From: an uncultured Pseudophaeobacter sp.
GTDB lineage: Bacteria; Pseudomonadota; Alphaproteobacteria; Rhodobacterales; Rhodobacteraceae
Direction: 5' to 3'
DNA: 64,000 bases
Assembly (NCBI GenBank): GCA_905479575.1
Contig: CAJQNB010000017.1
Coordinates: 1 to 64,000, forward strand
The notes under the pieces are model-generated. The model did not search any database and had not been told where the DNA came from. It worked only from the letters and a program-made list of their open reading frames with translations. Positions 44,744 to 53,939 of the stretch are shown here, piece after piece. The number at the start of each line of letters is the position of its first letter. Position 1 is the stretch's first letter. A program made the translations under genes and the position numbers.

Positions 44744-44803
44744 TGTCCTGTGTGCGCTGGTCTTTGCCCAAGATTGTTTTGGCGGTACAGAATTTTCTTG
44801 CAA

Positions 44804-44820
44804 ATGTTATGATATAACAT
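44804..44820. promoter_or_regulatory. Zur-box-like palindrome upstream of COG0523 GTPase
   Basis: ATGTTATGATATAACAT is a perfect 7-7 palindrome (ATGTTAT/ATAACAT, 3-base centre). It fits the TGTTATnnTATAACA-type sites bound by the zinc repressor Zur in alphaproteobacteria. It lies 57 bases before the ATG of a COG0523 GTPase, where a repressor site would be expected. Confidence 0.75.
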
Positions 44821-44876
44821 CATTAGATAATTCATCCCTTTTACCCGCCTAGCAAAAAGCCGAGGATCCATGTTCC

Positions 44877-46088
44877 ATGCGCGACACCTCCCAATCCGAT
44901 ACCCGCCTTCCCGTCACCGTTCTGTCCGGCTTTCTTGGGGCAGGCAAAACCACATTGCTCAACCGTGTCTTGAACAACCGCAATGGGCGGCGGGTTGCCG
45001 TCATCGTCAACGACATGTCTGAGGTAAACATCGATGCCGATCTGGTCCGCGAGAGCACCGAACTGTCGCGATCCGAAGAAACCCTGGTTGAAATGTCCAA
45101 TGGCTGTATCTGCTGCACCCTGCGCGATGACCTGCTCAAAGAGGTGCGCAAACTGTCCCAGGAAGGCCGCTTTGATTATCTTCTGATCGAATCCACCGGA
45201 ATTTCAGAACCGCTGCCCGTGGCGGCGACCTTTGATTTTCGCGACGACCAGGGCCAAAGCCTGTCTGACGTGGCACGGCTCGACACTATGGTCACCGTGG
45301 TTGATGCGGTGAACCTTTTACAGGATTTCTCCAGCCATGACTTTCTCAACGACCGCGGCGAATCGCTGGGCGAAGAAGACAACCGCAGTCTGGTCAGCCT
45401 GCTCACCGAACAGATCGAATTTGCCGATGTTGTGATCCTCAACAAGGTTACAGATGCAGGCGCATCCCGCACAGAAAACGCGCGCAAGATCATCCGCGCG
45501 CTGAATGGTGACGCCAGGATCATCGACACCGATCACTCTGACGTGGCGGCTGATGCCATTCTCGACACCGGCCTGTTCAACTTTGACACCGCCCATGAAC
45601 ACCCCATGTGGGCAAAAGAGCTGTATGGCTTTGCCAACCACACCCCCGAGGATGAAGAATACGGCATCGAATCCTTCGCCTTTCACGCCCGTGCCCCCTT
45701 TGATCCGCAAAAACTGCATGCGGTGTTGAACGGCGCGCTCCCGGGGGTGATCCGTGCCAAGGGACATTTCTGGATCGCTACCCGGCCAGACTGGGCGGCC
45801 GAATTCAGCCTCGCCGGGGCGCTGTCTTCAGTGGCTCCCCTGGGCCGGTGGTGGGCCTCGGTACCGCAAGACCGCCTGCCAGATCACCCACAGGCACAGG
45901 CTGAAATTGCCCGCAACTGGGTAGAGCCATGGGGGGATCGGCGCCAGGAACTGGTCTTCATTGGCGCCGGGCTGGAGCGTGAAACCATCAGTGCCCGGCT
46001 GAATGACGCCTTGGTCGATACAACGGATTTCCACCCCGATGCCTGGACCGATATGGCAGATCCTTTTCCACAATGGGGACAGCGTTGA
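44877..46088 (+). CDS. COG0523 (CobW/ZigA-like) metallochaperone GTPase
   Basis: The 403-residue protein is a SIMIBI-class GTPase with P-loop [13 protein letters not shown] (residues 17-29) and the metal-binding CxCC motif [10 protein letters not shown] (C77, C79, C80). The guanine motif ILNKVTDA lies near 195, and the C-terminal CobW-C domain spans about 260-390 ([15 protein letters not shown]). Proteins of this size with a Zur site are usually zinc metallochaperones made in zinc shortage (ZigA/YciC-like), although a CobW role in cobalamin synthesis cannot be excluded. It is monocistronic, placed between flagellar blocks, with a terminator at 46179. Confidence 0.85.
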   Translation: MRDTSQSDTRLPVTVLSGFLGAGKTTLLNRVLNNRNGRRVAVIVNDMSEVNIDADLVRESTELSRSEETLVEMSNGCICCTLRDDLLKEVRKLSQEGRFDYLLIESTGISEPLPVAATFDFRDDQGQSLSDVARLDTMVTVVDAVNLLQDFSSHDFLNDRGESLGEEDNRSLVSLLTEQIEFADVVILNKVTDAGASRTENARKIIRALNGDARIIDTDHSDVAADAILDTGLFNFDTAHEHPMWAKELYGFANHTPEDEEYGIESFAFHARAPFDPQKLHAVLNGALPGVIRAKGHFWIATRPDWAAEFSLAGALSSVAPLGRWWASVPQDRLPDHPQAQAEIARNWVEPWGDRRQELVFIGAGLERETISARLNDALVDTTDFHPDAWTDMADPFPQWGQR

Positions 46089-46178
46089 TGCCGGTGACCC
46101 GTTTTGATGTCGGGTAATGCCTTATGCTGCGGGCTGCGCTATTGGCAGCGTGATCTGAAGATCTAAAACCTCAAAATC

Positions 46179-46214
46179 AAAAGTCCCGGACCGTCTGCGA
46201 CGATCCGGGACTTT
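46179..46214 (-). terminator. Bidirectional terminator between COG0523 gene and flgI
   Basis: The arms AAAGTCCCGGA and TCCGGGACTTT enclose a 13-base loop. It is flanked by AAAATCAAAA on one side and CTTTCTG on the other. It lies 91 bases past the COG0523 stop and 27 past flgI, ending both convergent transcripts. Confidence 0.8.
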
Positions 46215-46240
46215 CTGTAGCTTAGGCAGTCTGTCGTGGC

Positions 46241-47347
46241 TTAGCGCACCACAAACTCGGCGTGCAATGCACCTGCGGCTTTCAGACTTTTCAGGATGTC
46301 GATCATGTCACGGGGCGACACGCCCAGCGCATTGAGACCTGCGACCACCTCTGACAGGGATGTGGTCTCGCGCACCTCAGCCAACTGCACGCCTTCTTCC
46401 TCGTCGATGGCTGCATTGGTACGCGGCACCACCACTGTTTCGCCATCAGTAAAGGGACTTGGCTGTGACACCAACGGTGCCTCTTCGATCCGTAGCGTCA
46501 GGTTACCCTGAGCCACCGCCACCCGAGAAATCCGCACATCGCTGCCCATCACAATGGTTCCGGAGCGCTGATCAACCACCACACGGGCCTTGCGCTGCGG
46601 TTCCACCAAAAGATTTTCCATCCGCCCGACAGCATGGGCGGTTGAGCGTGCATTTGTGCGTTTGATGTCGATCTCGACAGTGCCGGAATCGCGCATCAAT
46701 GCAACGCCACGGCCAAATTCATCATTCACCGCGCGTTCGATCCGCTCTGCGGTGGTGAAATCCGGCTCCCGCAGGGCTAGACGCATGGTCGACAGCGACG
46801 ACAGATCAAAACCGATCTCGCGCTCTACCCGCGCCCCCGAAGGGATATTGCCAGAGGTCGGAACCCCCTGGGTAACGCTGGCGCCATCGCCTTCGGCAAC
46901 AGCCCCACCCGCAAGAATGGTCCCCTGCGCCACCGCATAGATCTGACCATCAGCGGCGTTCAGCGGCGTCATGATCAAGGTGCCACCCAGCAGGCTTTTG
47001 GAATCGCCAATGGCCGACACCGTGACATCCACAGTACCGCCAACACGGGCAAAGGGCGGCAAGGTTGCGGTCACAAAGACCGCTGCCACGTTTTTCGGCC
47101 GGAACTGTTCGCCGGTTACATTGACCCCGAGACGTTCCAGAATGTTGGTCATGATCTCTTCTGTGAAGGGCGAGTTTCGCAACCCGTCCCCGGTACCATT
47201 GAGACCCACAACCAAGCCGTAACCTACCAGATCGTTGCCGCGCACCCCGTCGAATTCGACAAGATCCTTAAGGCGAATTGCATTGGCCTGCGCCAAAGTC
47301 GGCAGCAGCAGGCAGGCGATCAAAAGGCGAAAAAATTTCATCATCAC
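46241..47347 (-). CDS. flgI: Flagellar P-ring protein FlgI
   Basis: FlgI forms the ring in the peptidoglycan layer around the rod. The 368-residue protein has a signal peptide (KFFRLLIACLLLPTLAQA), the family start IRLKDLVEFDGVRGNDLVGYGLVVGLNGTGD and the C-terminal LSEVVAGLNALGVSPRDMIDILKSLKAAGALHAEFVV. The flgH and flgG genes that normally accompany it are absent here. It overlaps flgL by 4 bases and is the last gene of flgE-flgK-flgL-flgI. Confidence 0.95.
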   Translation of the reverse strand: MMMKFFRLLIACLLLPTLAQANAIRLKDLVEFDGVRGNDLVGYGLVVGLNGTGDGLRNSPFTEEIMTNILERLGVNVTGEQFRPKNVAAVFVTATLPPFARVGGTVDVTVSAIGDSKSLLGGTLIMTPLNAADGQIYAVAQGTILAGGAVAEGDGASVTQGVPTSGNIPSGARVEREIGFDLSSLSTMRLALREPDFTTAERIERAVNDEFGRGVALMRDSGTVEIDIKRTNARSTAHAVGRMENLLVEPQRKARVVVDQRSGTIVMGSDVRISRVAVAQGNLTLRIEEAPLVSQPSPFTDGETVVVPRTNAAIDEEEGVQLAEVRETTSLSEVVAGLNALGVSPRDMIDILKSLKAAGALHAEFVVR

Positions 47348-48348
47348 ATGTGCTTTACAAGGCTGAGTTGGGCGCTGCGCGCAGTCACCGTATAAAGGAT
47401 TTCCAGCTGGGTCTCTGTCGACTTCATCTTGGAGGAAACTTCATACTGATCGGCCAGAACAATGTCGTTGAAGGCCAGGCTGAGGCTGGTTTTACTGGCC
47501 TGATTGCGCGTGCTGACCCGTTCGAGCTGAGATTCCATAAAGCCGATATCCGCCTGCGCCTCAACCAAACGAGAGCTGCTGTCAGCCATTTCAGTAATGC
47601 CTGCGCGGGTCATGTCGATTTTGACTTCATCTGACAGCGCCACACCGGGTTCATCCATCAGGGCAAGGATCGCAAAGCTCTGCAAAGAATGTGTCAGGTC
47701 CGGGTCATCGGCCCGCAGAGACAGCGATACCGTCTCGCCATCGCCAATTTCGACCGGGGAAAGATCAGTGGTCGACCCATTGTACATCAACGTGTTAAAT
47801 CCGGCGGGGTCTGCAAACCAGTCTTTCACCGCTTGAATAATATCGGCCGCATCGGTCAGACCGGCCGTTTCGAGCACCAGTTCACTCATCATTGTGTCGG
47901 CATCATTCAACGGTGATGTTCCCGTCGCCGTGCCGGAAAACAAGCTGCGTCCACCAGCCCAACCATTCAATGAACTGATTGCCGCGTCCAACTGACGACT
48001 GGCCTCCTTGGCGAACTGCTCCGCGTCGGTCGCGTTCAGCGTGGTGGAGACCGAAACGATGTCGTCACGCATCAGCTGCGTTCCCTCCTGAATACGCGAC
48101 AGATTACTCTGCATGCTCAGGGCGAAGAGTTTGGTCTCATTGGTGGCGACGGTTTGGCTTTCGATCCGGTTCAGATTGTTTTCGATATCGGCCAGATAGG
48201 AAAAGTCACCGCCCAACTCCGCTGTCAGGTTGGATTTTTTGCCTGTGGAAACTTCTTGTGACAGCGTCGCCAGATCCAGCTTTAGTTCCGCATTGCGATT
48301 GCGCAGGAAACTATGAGTGGTCAGGTCGCCGTAGGAATTATAGATCAT
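47344..48348 (-). CDS. flgL: Hook-associated protein 3 (FlgL)
   Basis: FlgL joins the hook to the filament together with FlgK. The 334-residue protein has a flagellin-like N-terminal helix (YNSYGDLTTHSFLRNRNAELKLDLATLSQEVSTGKKSN) and a C-terminal helical half that ends VLADQYEVSSKMKSTETQLEILYTVTARSAQLSLVKHM. The weak variable middle is as expected for the family. It sits 3 bases downstream of flgK. Confidence 0.88.
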   Translation of the reverse strand: MIYNSYGDLTTHSFLRNRNAELKLDLATLSQEVSTGKKSNLTAELGGDFSYLADIENNLNRIESQTVATNETKLFALSMQSNLSRIQEGTQLMRDDIVSVSTTLNATDAEQFAKEASRQLDAAISSLNGWAGGRSLFSGTATGTSPLNDADTMMSELVLETAGLTDAADIIQAVKDWFADPAGFNTLMYNGSTTDLSPVEIGDGETVSLSLRADDPDLTHSLQSFAILALMDEPGVALSDEVKIDMTRAGITEMADSSSRLVEAQADIGFMESQLERVSTRNQASKTSLSLAFNDIVLADQYEVSSKMKSTETQLEILYTVTARSAQLSLVKHM

Positions 48349-48351
48349 TCA

Positions 48352-49797
48352 TTATATCCTCAGAAGAGATTCCATCATGTCATCAATGGTCGACAGCATG
48401 CGTGCATTTGCTGCGTAGGCATTCTCGATGAGCATCATGTTTTGCAGCTCGGCGTCCGAATCAACACCAAGGGCAAGCTCTGCCTGAGCCAGCTCGGTGT
48501 AACTGGTGGCAGCAAAGCTTAGCGAATTGTTGGCGCTGTCACTGTCTCGGGCAAACCGCGACATAAGAGAGGCGCTCAGCGTGTTGAGATCCGAAGAAAT
48601 GGTGCCCAACTTGGTGGTCGAAACCGTCCGGTTTTCGCTGATGGCTTCGGAATAGGCGATCAGTTGGCTGGCATCACCAGGATCGCCTTCGGCGGCCGCA
48701 TAGAGCCCATCCCGCAGACGCCAGGTTTCTGCCTGACCGTCCATGGCCACCAGATCATTCAATTCCAGCCGCGCCGCCAGCCCCACTGTATCAGCAGGAT
48801 CAAAGGCACCGCCGCTGTCGGTAAAGATCCCCGCATCGGTCAGGCCAATAGTGGCATCCAACGCCGGATCCTGGAAGCGCTCCACCAGATCGCGGGCTAC
48901 GGCATCCAGGTCATTCTGCGCCTCAACCGCGACATTGTCGCGAATATCAAAGGCCGCAATCAAGGTGCCGCCCCGCAACGGCCCGTTGATAGAGGTATCC
49001 ATCGCCAGACCATTGATCTCCAGCCCTGACAACAACCCGTTGTCCTGGGTCATCTGTGGCTCGATTGTGCGCTTGGCGTCAAAGCTCAGCTCTGATGCCC
49101 GACCATCCAGCAAGGCGACACCCCCAACGGTGAACAGAGCAACCCGGCCCTGATCCCGCTGCACGACGTTGACCGGGATCGCCTGGTTCACAGTATCAAT
49201 CAACAGATCTCGCTGATCTTCCATTGCTGTGGTGCTACCACCTGCCGCCTGAGCAACAACAATACGGGCATTCAGCTTTTCCAGTTCTTTCAACTGACTG
49301 TTCAGTTGGTCAACCTGCAGATCAATCGAGGATTCAGCTGCAAGCCGCTGATTGTTCAACCCGTCGGCTGCGTCAGTAATGGATTGAACAATCAAGTCCG
49401 CCTTTACCGAAAGATCGTGCAACCGTTCGGTTGAATCCGGGCGTGAGGTTGCTTCGACCAATGCCGCGTCAAAGTTTGAGATCTGCGTAGAGATCGACAT
49501 ATTGTCGTCCACGGTGCCAACAAAGTTGGACATCCGCGAATAGAAATCCGAGTAGACTCCGATCTTTGCATATTCAGCTTCCGCCTTGCGGGTGGTGGAT
49601 TGCAATGCCGGATTAACATTGCGCTCCACATCCCCGATCCTGACACCAGCCGCATATTGGCTGGTGGACAGGTTCAGCTTTTGAGAGGAGTAGCCAGGCG
49701 TTAGCGCATTGGCCAGGTTCTCCGAAGTTACTTGGGACAGCCGCGCATTCGCGGTCAGTCCGGTCATCGCGGAGTTAAGTGCACTTGTGATAGACAT
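48352..49797 (-). CDS. flgK: Hook-associated protein 1 (FlgK)
   Basis: FlgK is the first hook-filament junction protein. At 481 residues it starts with the rod/hook family motif SITSALNSAMTGLTANARLSQVTSENLANALTPGYSSQKL and ends with NMMLIENAYAANARMLSTIDDMMESLLRI, both matching the flagellar bbr/C-terminal patterns. It lies 43 bases downstream of flgE. Confidence 0.92.
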   Translation of the reverse strand: MSITSALNSAMTGLTANARLSQVTSENLANALTPGYSSQKLNLSTSQYAAGVRIGDVERNVNPALQSTTRKAEAEYAKIGVYSDFYSRMSNFVGTVDDNMSISTQISNFDAALVEATSRPDSTERLHDLSVKADLIVQSITDAADGLNNQRLAAESSIDLQVDQLNSQLKELEKLNARIVVAQAAGGSTTAMEDQRDLLIDTVNQAIPVNVVQRDQGRVALFTVGGVALLDGRASELSFDAKRTIEPQMTQDNGLLSGLEINGLAMDTSINGPLRGGTLIAAFDIRDNVAVEAQNDLDAVARDLVERFQDPALDATIGLTDAGIFTDSGGAFDPADTVGLAARLELNDLVAMDGQAETWRLRDGLYAAAEGDPGDASQLIAYSEAISENRTVSTTKLGTISSDLNTLSASLMSRFARDSDSANNSLSFAATSYTELAQAELALGVDSDAELQNMMLIENAYAANARMLSTIDDMMESLLRI

Positions 49798-49840
49798 GTC
49801 AGGCGCTCTTTCTAAGCCGGAGTCAAAGTATCAGCGACGC

Positions 49841-51142
49841 TTATCGCTTGATGTTGGTGGTTTCCTGAAGCATCTCATCGACGGTCTGGATCACTTTGGC
49901 ATTGGAAGAATAGGCCCGCTGCGTCTTGATCATATCCGTCAGTTCGGTCGCCACATCGGTGGCTGATTCTTCCCGCGAATAAGAGGCAACTTCCCCTGTT
50001 GGTCCGTCACCCGCGTCCCACAAGAAGTAGGATCCACTGTCCGACGAGGGCAGATAGGTCTGGTTATCAAGTGATTTCAGGCCATTCAAATTAGGGACAT
50101 CCACCAGTGGGATCTTGTAAATCACACGGCTGGCACCGGAATCATAGTTGGCGCGGAGATAGCCCTGCGGGTCAACTTCGACACCAACCATGGTGCCGAC
50201 TTCAGAACCGTCTTTGGTGACCGAAGCCGGTGCAAAGGTATCGGAAAGCTGGGTGAACCCATCGCTCTCACCAATGGTGCCGACTTTGATTTCCATCGGC
50301 CCGCCATCAACATTGACCACAATGCTGCCGGTTGCCGGATCATAGGCACCGCCCGAAACCGCCGTGACCGAGGCAAGTGAACCACCCGCGGTACGACTGT
50401 CATTGAACGTCATGGTGTATTCGCCAATCACCGCGCCGCCAGAGGCGCTATCGGTGATCTGCATGGTCCATTCGTTCGAGCTGCCGGTTGCAGGAACCGT
50501 TGGCGTATAGGTAATGCCCAGTGTCTGCGAGCTGCCAAGGTTGTCATAATATTCAACCGTCATGTTGCGCACAGTACCCGCGCTGCCGGCCTCGGTATCA
50601 GTGGCGGGAAGGTTCACGCCCAGACCAACAGTTGTTGTCGGCTCGCCAGTCAGCTGGTTCATGTTGTACTGAACCGGCTCCAGCCCTTCGGCTGTGTCGC
50701 GTGGACCGTCTGAAACTGTACCATCCGGGTTGGCAGGCCAGCCGAGCAGGACCAGACCTGACTTTGTCGTCAGGTAACCTTCGTCATTGGTGCGGAAGGA
50801 CCCGGTTGTGGTCATCAACATGGTTGGAGACCCATTGTCGCCCTGCACTTCGGTCAGGGAGGCAACGGGCAACATGCCACGGCCACTTACAGCCAGATCG
50901 GTTGCATTGTTGGTTCCGACAAGAGGTCCGCGCTGGTCAATCAGGCGCATATTGCTGGCGGAAACACCGCCCGCAGAATACCTGCCGCCAGAAGAGCCGA
51001 CCACCATGGATTGGAAGTCGGTCTCTACTCTCTTGTACCCGCTTGTGGAGGAGTTTGCGATATTGTCCGAAATTGCGGCCAAAGAGCTCGCGTTTGCACT
51101 CAATCCGGAAACACCGGCATTCAGGGCGGAAGAAATGGTCAT
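49841..51142 (-). CDS. flgE: Flagellar hook protein FlgE
   Basis: FlgE polymerises into the hook. With the start at 51142 it has 433 residues and begins TISSALNAGVSGLSANASSLAAISDNIANSSTSGYKRVETDF, the rod/hook N-terminal motif; the longer frame adds 13 unconserved residues. The C-terminus ends in ATELTDMIKTQRAYSSNAKVIQTVDEMLQETTNIKR, also typical. The middle includes the FlgE-D2-like strands (GYLTTKSGLVLLGWPANPDG). It is the first gene of the operon; a CtrA-like box lies 58 bases upstream. Confidence 0.92.
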   Translation of the reverse strand: MTISSALNAGVSGLSANASSLAAISDNIANSSTSGYKRVETDFQSMVVGSSGGRYSAGGVSASNMRLIDQRGPLVGTNNATDLAVSGRGMLPVASLTEVQGDNGSPTMLMTTTGSFRTNDEGYLTTKSGLVLLGWPANPDGTVSDGPRDTAEGLEPVQYNMNQLTGEPTTTVGLGVNLPATDTEAGSAGTVRNMTVEYYDNLGSSQTLGITYTPTVPATGSSNEWTMQITDSASGGAVIGEYTMTFNDSRTAGGSLASVTAVSGGAYDPATGSIVVNVDGGPMEIKVGTIGESDGFTQLSDTFAPASVTKDGSEVGTMVGVEVDPQGYLRANYDSGASRVIYKIPLVDVPNLNGLKSLDNQTYLPSSDSGSYFLWDAGDGPTGEVASYSREESATDVATELTDMIKTQRAYSSNAKVIQTVDEMLQETTNIKR

Positions 51143-51199
51143 GTTGCGCCTTTCTGCTGCAATAAGTCGTTCTTGGAGCAACAGCTAGCGCATCAGCAC

Positions 51200-51214
51200 T
51201 TAACGGGCGGCTAA
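51200..51214. promoter_or_regulatory. CtrA-like box upstream of flgE
   Basis: TTAA-CGGGCGG-CTAA has seven of eight consensus positions of TTAA-N7-TTAA with exact spacing. It sits between the flgE start (51142, minus strand) and the motB end, where the promoter of the flgE operon must be. Confidence 0.55.
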
Positions 51215-51265
51215 CAGATAAAATGCAATTTATACTGCGCCGCCCGAGGGTGAGTTATATGGGGT

Positions 51266-52099
51266 TCATTCACGCAAGAGGATGATTTCCACCCGGTTAT
51301 TCCGGACCGCCATCGGATTTTTCACTGCCAGTTTTCTGTCCGCGTGCCCCGTAATCCGATGGATTCGGCTGGATTTCATACCACCCGATTCGAGCAAAGT
51401 TCGGGTGACATTTGCCCGGTTATGAGACACTTCCCAAACCGGATTCTGTGCCAACACAACCGGATGCGACTGAATGTGCCCGCTGATCGCAATGTCATTG
51501 GTCACACTGCCACTCACCCGCGCCACCATGCGCACCAGGTCACGGAACAACGGAGTCGGCTCCGCGCCACCGGCGGCAAAAAGATTGACCCCGTCTGTCT
51601 CGAACAGCTCGACAATCAGACCTTCATCGGTGACACGCGTAATGATGTGGCGTGACATCTCAACCGAAACCATGCTCTCACCACCGCGGCCCTGAAGCTG
51701 CTCTTCGATGGCGCGGAACTTGCTGTCTTCCTCGGCTTTCTCGGCATCACTGACGCCGGTCTGACCCTGGGCTTTCTGCGCATCCATCGGATTGATGTCA
51801 GAAGCCCCCGTACCGGACTGCGGCTGGATGTCTTCGGTAAACATACTGTCGCCCTGGAAGGCACCATTACCGCCACCGGAAATCCGGCTGAGCGGAATCG
51901 ATGGCGAAAAGTAATCCGCCAGACCCTTACGTTGCTTTTCAGTTGTTGCGTTCAACAGCCACATCAACAAGAAGAACGCCATCATGGCTGTCACAAAGTC
52001 TGCATAGGCCACCTTCCAGGCGCCCCCATGGTGGCCACCGCCACTAACGACTTTTTTCTTCTTGATGATAATAGGCGCCATTCCATTTTGTGCGCTCAT
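51266..52099 (-). CDS. motB: Flagellar motor stator protein MotB
   Basis: MotB binds peptidoglycan and, with MotA, conducts protons. The 277-residue protein has a basic N-terminus (IIIKKKKV), one membrane helix whose AYADFVTAMMAFFLLMWLLN carries the proton-binding Asp, and a C-terminal OmpA-like domain (ISGHIQSHPVVL... then RANVTRTLLESGGMKSSRIHRITGHADRKLAVKNPMAVRNNRVEIILL). The start at 52099 is tentative; a GTG at 52111 is in frame. It is not adjacent to motA. A CtrA-like site lies 48 bases upstream. Confidence 0.93.
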   Translation of the reverse strand: MSAQNGMAPIIIKKKKVVSGGGHHGGAWKVAYADFVTAMMAFFLLMWLLNATTEKQRKGLADYFSPSIPLSRISGGGNGAFQGDSMFTEDIQPQSGTGASDINPMDAQKAQGQTGVSDAEKAEEDSKFRAIEEQLQGRGGESMVSVEMSRHIITRVTDEGLIVELFETDGVNLFAAGGAEPTPLFRDLVRMVARVSGSVTNDIAISGHIQSHPVVLAQNPVWEVSHNRANVTRTLLESGGMKSSRIHRITGHADRKLAVKNPMAVRNNRVEIILLRE

Positions 52100-52147
52100 A
52101 TCCACCACCACTATTTTTCACCCACTCATGGAATATCAGGTGGGGTG

Positions 52148-52162
52148 CTAACTGGCCCTTAA
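52148..52162. promoter_or_regulatory. CtrA-like box upstream of motB
   Basis: CTAA-CTGGCCC-TTAA matches TTAA-N7-TTAA at seven of eight positions, followed by C as in the longer CtrA consensus. It is 48-63 bases upstream of the motB start, and further TTAA half-sites follow at 52166 and 52182. Confidence 0.55.
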
Positions 52163-52256
52163 CAATTAAACTTGCCGGCAGTTAAGGCGTATAAACAGGG
52201 GGGTGGCATAGCCCAGTGCCCTACTAGGGCCAGGGCTGCGGACAAAAAAGGTAGAT

Positions 52257-52293
52257 GACCTGCGCCCCGGCTTTGGCTGCTGGGGCGCAGGTC
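52257..52293 (-). terminator. Terminator after the acyl-CoA ligase gene
   Basis: A 12-bp perfect stem (GACCTGCGCCCC / GGGGCGCAGGTC) with a 13-base loop lies 7 bases after the ligase stop. On the minus strand it is followed within ten bases by TTTTTT. It ends the GMC-ligase operon and insulates motB. Confidence 0.82.
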
Positions 52294-52300
52294 AGTTCTG

Positions 52301-53920
52301 TTAGGACGCAATCAGAATAGAGCCAAACGATTCGCGCAGCTTATTCTTCAGCACCTTACCGGTCCCGCCCAACGGCAGTTCAGTCACAAAAACCACCTTG
52401 TCCGGGATTTGCCAGCTGGCCACACGACCCTCATAATGGGCCAGAAGATCAGCCTCGGTCAGATCCGCGTCAGATTTGATTGCGATCACCACTGGGCGTT
52501 CATCCCATTTGGGATGCTGCGCCGCAATGGCAGCGGCCTGCGCCACCTGCGGGTGCGACATGGCAATATCTTCCAGTTCCACCGTCGAAATCCACTCGCC
52601 GCCGGACTTGATGATATCCTTGGAGCGGTCGCGGATAATCATGTAGCCATCGCCGTCAATGGTGGCGACATCGCCGGTGTCAAACCAGCCATCCATGGTC
52701 AGGGCACTTTTGTCCTGGCCAAAGTAGGTGTCGATAATCCAGTGGCCACGGATCTGAAGCTCACCCTGGGTTTCCCCATCATTGGCCAGCACATGGCCTG
52801 ATTCGTCGACAATACGCAGCTCGACCCCATAGGGTGGACGGCCCTGGCCTTCGCGGATGGCGCCTTTTTCGGTGTCGGACAGATCATGATGCTTTTGCAG
52901 CAGATGATTCATCGTTCCCAACGGGCTGGTTTCCGTCATGCCCCAGGCATGGATCAGCTCCACCCCGTATTTGTCGCGGAAGGCCGGGATCATCACCGTT
53001 GGCAGCGCCGAGCCCCCCACAACGGTGCGGGTCAGGCTCTCGGCCTTGCTGCCGGTCTTTTCCAGTGCCTGCAACAGTCCCATCCAGATGGTTGGAACGC
53101 CCAGCGCCAGGGTAACCTGCTCGCCGTCGATCAGCTTGACCAGGCTTTCGCCGTCCAGGTTTGGCCCTGGCAGTACCAGTTTGGCGCCAACACCAGCGGC
53201 AATATAGGGCACGCCCCAGGCATTCACGTGGAACATCGGCACCACGGCCATCACCGTATCCCGCGCCGAGATCGCCAGCCCATCCGGCTGGTTGCCCCCC
53301 AGCGAGTGCAGCACGGTGGTGCGGTGGGTATATTGCACCCCTTTGGGATTGCCGGTGGTGCCCGAGGTATAGCACAGGCTCGACGGCATGTTTTCATCCA
53401 GCTCTGGCCAGCTGTACGCATCACCTTCGGCGGCAATCAGCTCGTCATAGAACAAGATACCCGGCACAGCCTCGGCGGCGGCTTCATCGCGCGGGCCCAT
53501 TAGCACGACGTGTTTGACGGTTTTGAAGTGCTCCTTCAGCTGACCCACCGCGGTCACAAAGGTGGCATCAATGAACAGCACCTGATCTTCAGCATGATTG
53601 ATGATATAAATCAGCTGCTCCGGTTTCAGGCGCGGGTTGATCGTGTGGCAGATCATACCGGCGCCGGCGACACCAAAATAGATTTCCAGGTGCCGCTGGT
53701 TGTTCCAGGCAATGGTACCGCAACGGTCCCCCTGGGCCACGCCCAGGCGCTCCAGCGCGGCGGCCAGTTTGCGGGCGTTGGCCTCAACCTCGCCCCAGCT
53801 GGAATGCACCACCTCCCCAGAGGTTTCGACTGAGGTCACTGTGGTTTCGCCGTGATAGCGCCCCGCATGTTCAATCAAAGAGCTGATCGTCAGCGGATTG
53901 TGCATCATCTTGCCAAGCAT
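52301..53920 (-). CDS. Acyl-CoA ligase, DmdB-like (methylthiopropionate-CoA ligase family)
   Basis: The 539-residue ANL enzyme forms acyl-CoA thioesters. It has the P-loop LCYTSGTTGNPKGVQYTHR (near 165-183), HAWGMTETSPLGT (near 315) and GDVATIDGDGYMIIRDRSKDIIKSGGEWIS, with the C-terminal catalytic Lys in GGTGKVLKNKL. The N-terminal wording (MLGKMMHNPLTISSLIEHAGRYHG, HLEIYFGVAGAGMICHTINPRL) closely recalls roseobacter DmdB, which activates 3-methylthiopropionate, but medium- or long-chain acids are possible. The start at 53920 follows GGAGGAG. It lies 19 bases after a GMC dehydrogenase. Confidence 0.8.
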   Translation of the reverse strand: MLGKMMHNPLTISSLIEHAGRYHGETTVTSVETSGEVVHSSWGEVEANARKLAAALERLGVAQGDRCGTIAWNNQRHLEIYFGVAGAGMICHTINPRLKPEQLIYIINHAEDQVLFIDATFVTAVGQLKEHFKTVKHVVLMGPRDEAAAEAVPGILFYDELIAAEGDAYSWPELDENMPSSLCYTSGTTGNPKGVQYTHRTTVLHSLGGNQPDGLAISARDTVMAVVPMFHVNAWGVPYIAAGVGAKLVLPGPNLDGESLVKLIDGEQVTLALGVPTIWMGLLQALEKTGSKAESLTRTVVGGSALPTVMIPAFRDKYGVELIHAWGMTETSPLGTMNHLLQKHHDLSDTEKGAIREGQGRPPYGVELRIVDESGHVLANDGETQGELQIRGHWIIDTYFGQDKSALTMDGWFDTGDVATIDGDGYMIIRDRSKDIIKSGGEWISTVELEDIAMSHPQVAQAAAIAAQHPKWDERPVVIAIKSDADLTEADLLAHYEGRVASWQIPDKVVFVTELPLGGTGKVLKNKLRESFGSILIAS

Positions 53921-53939
53921 TTCGCCTGTCTCCTCCAAA

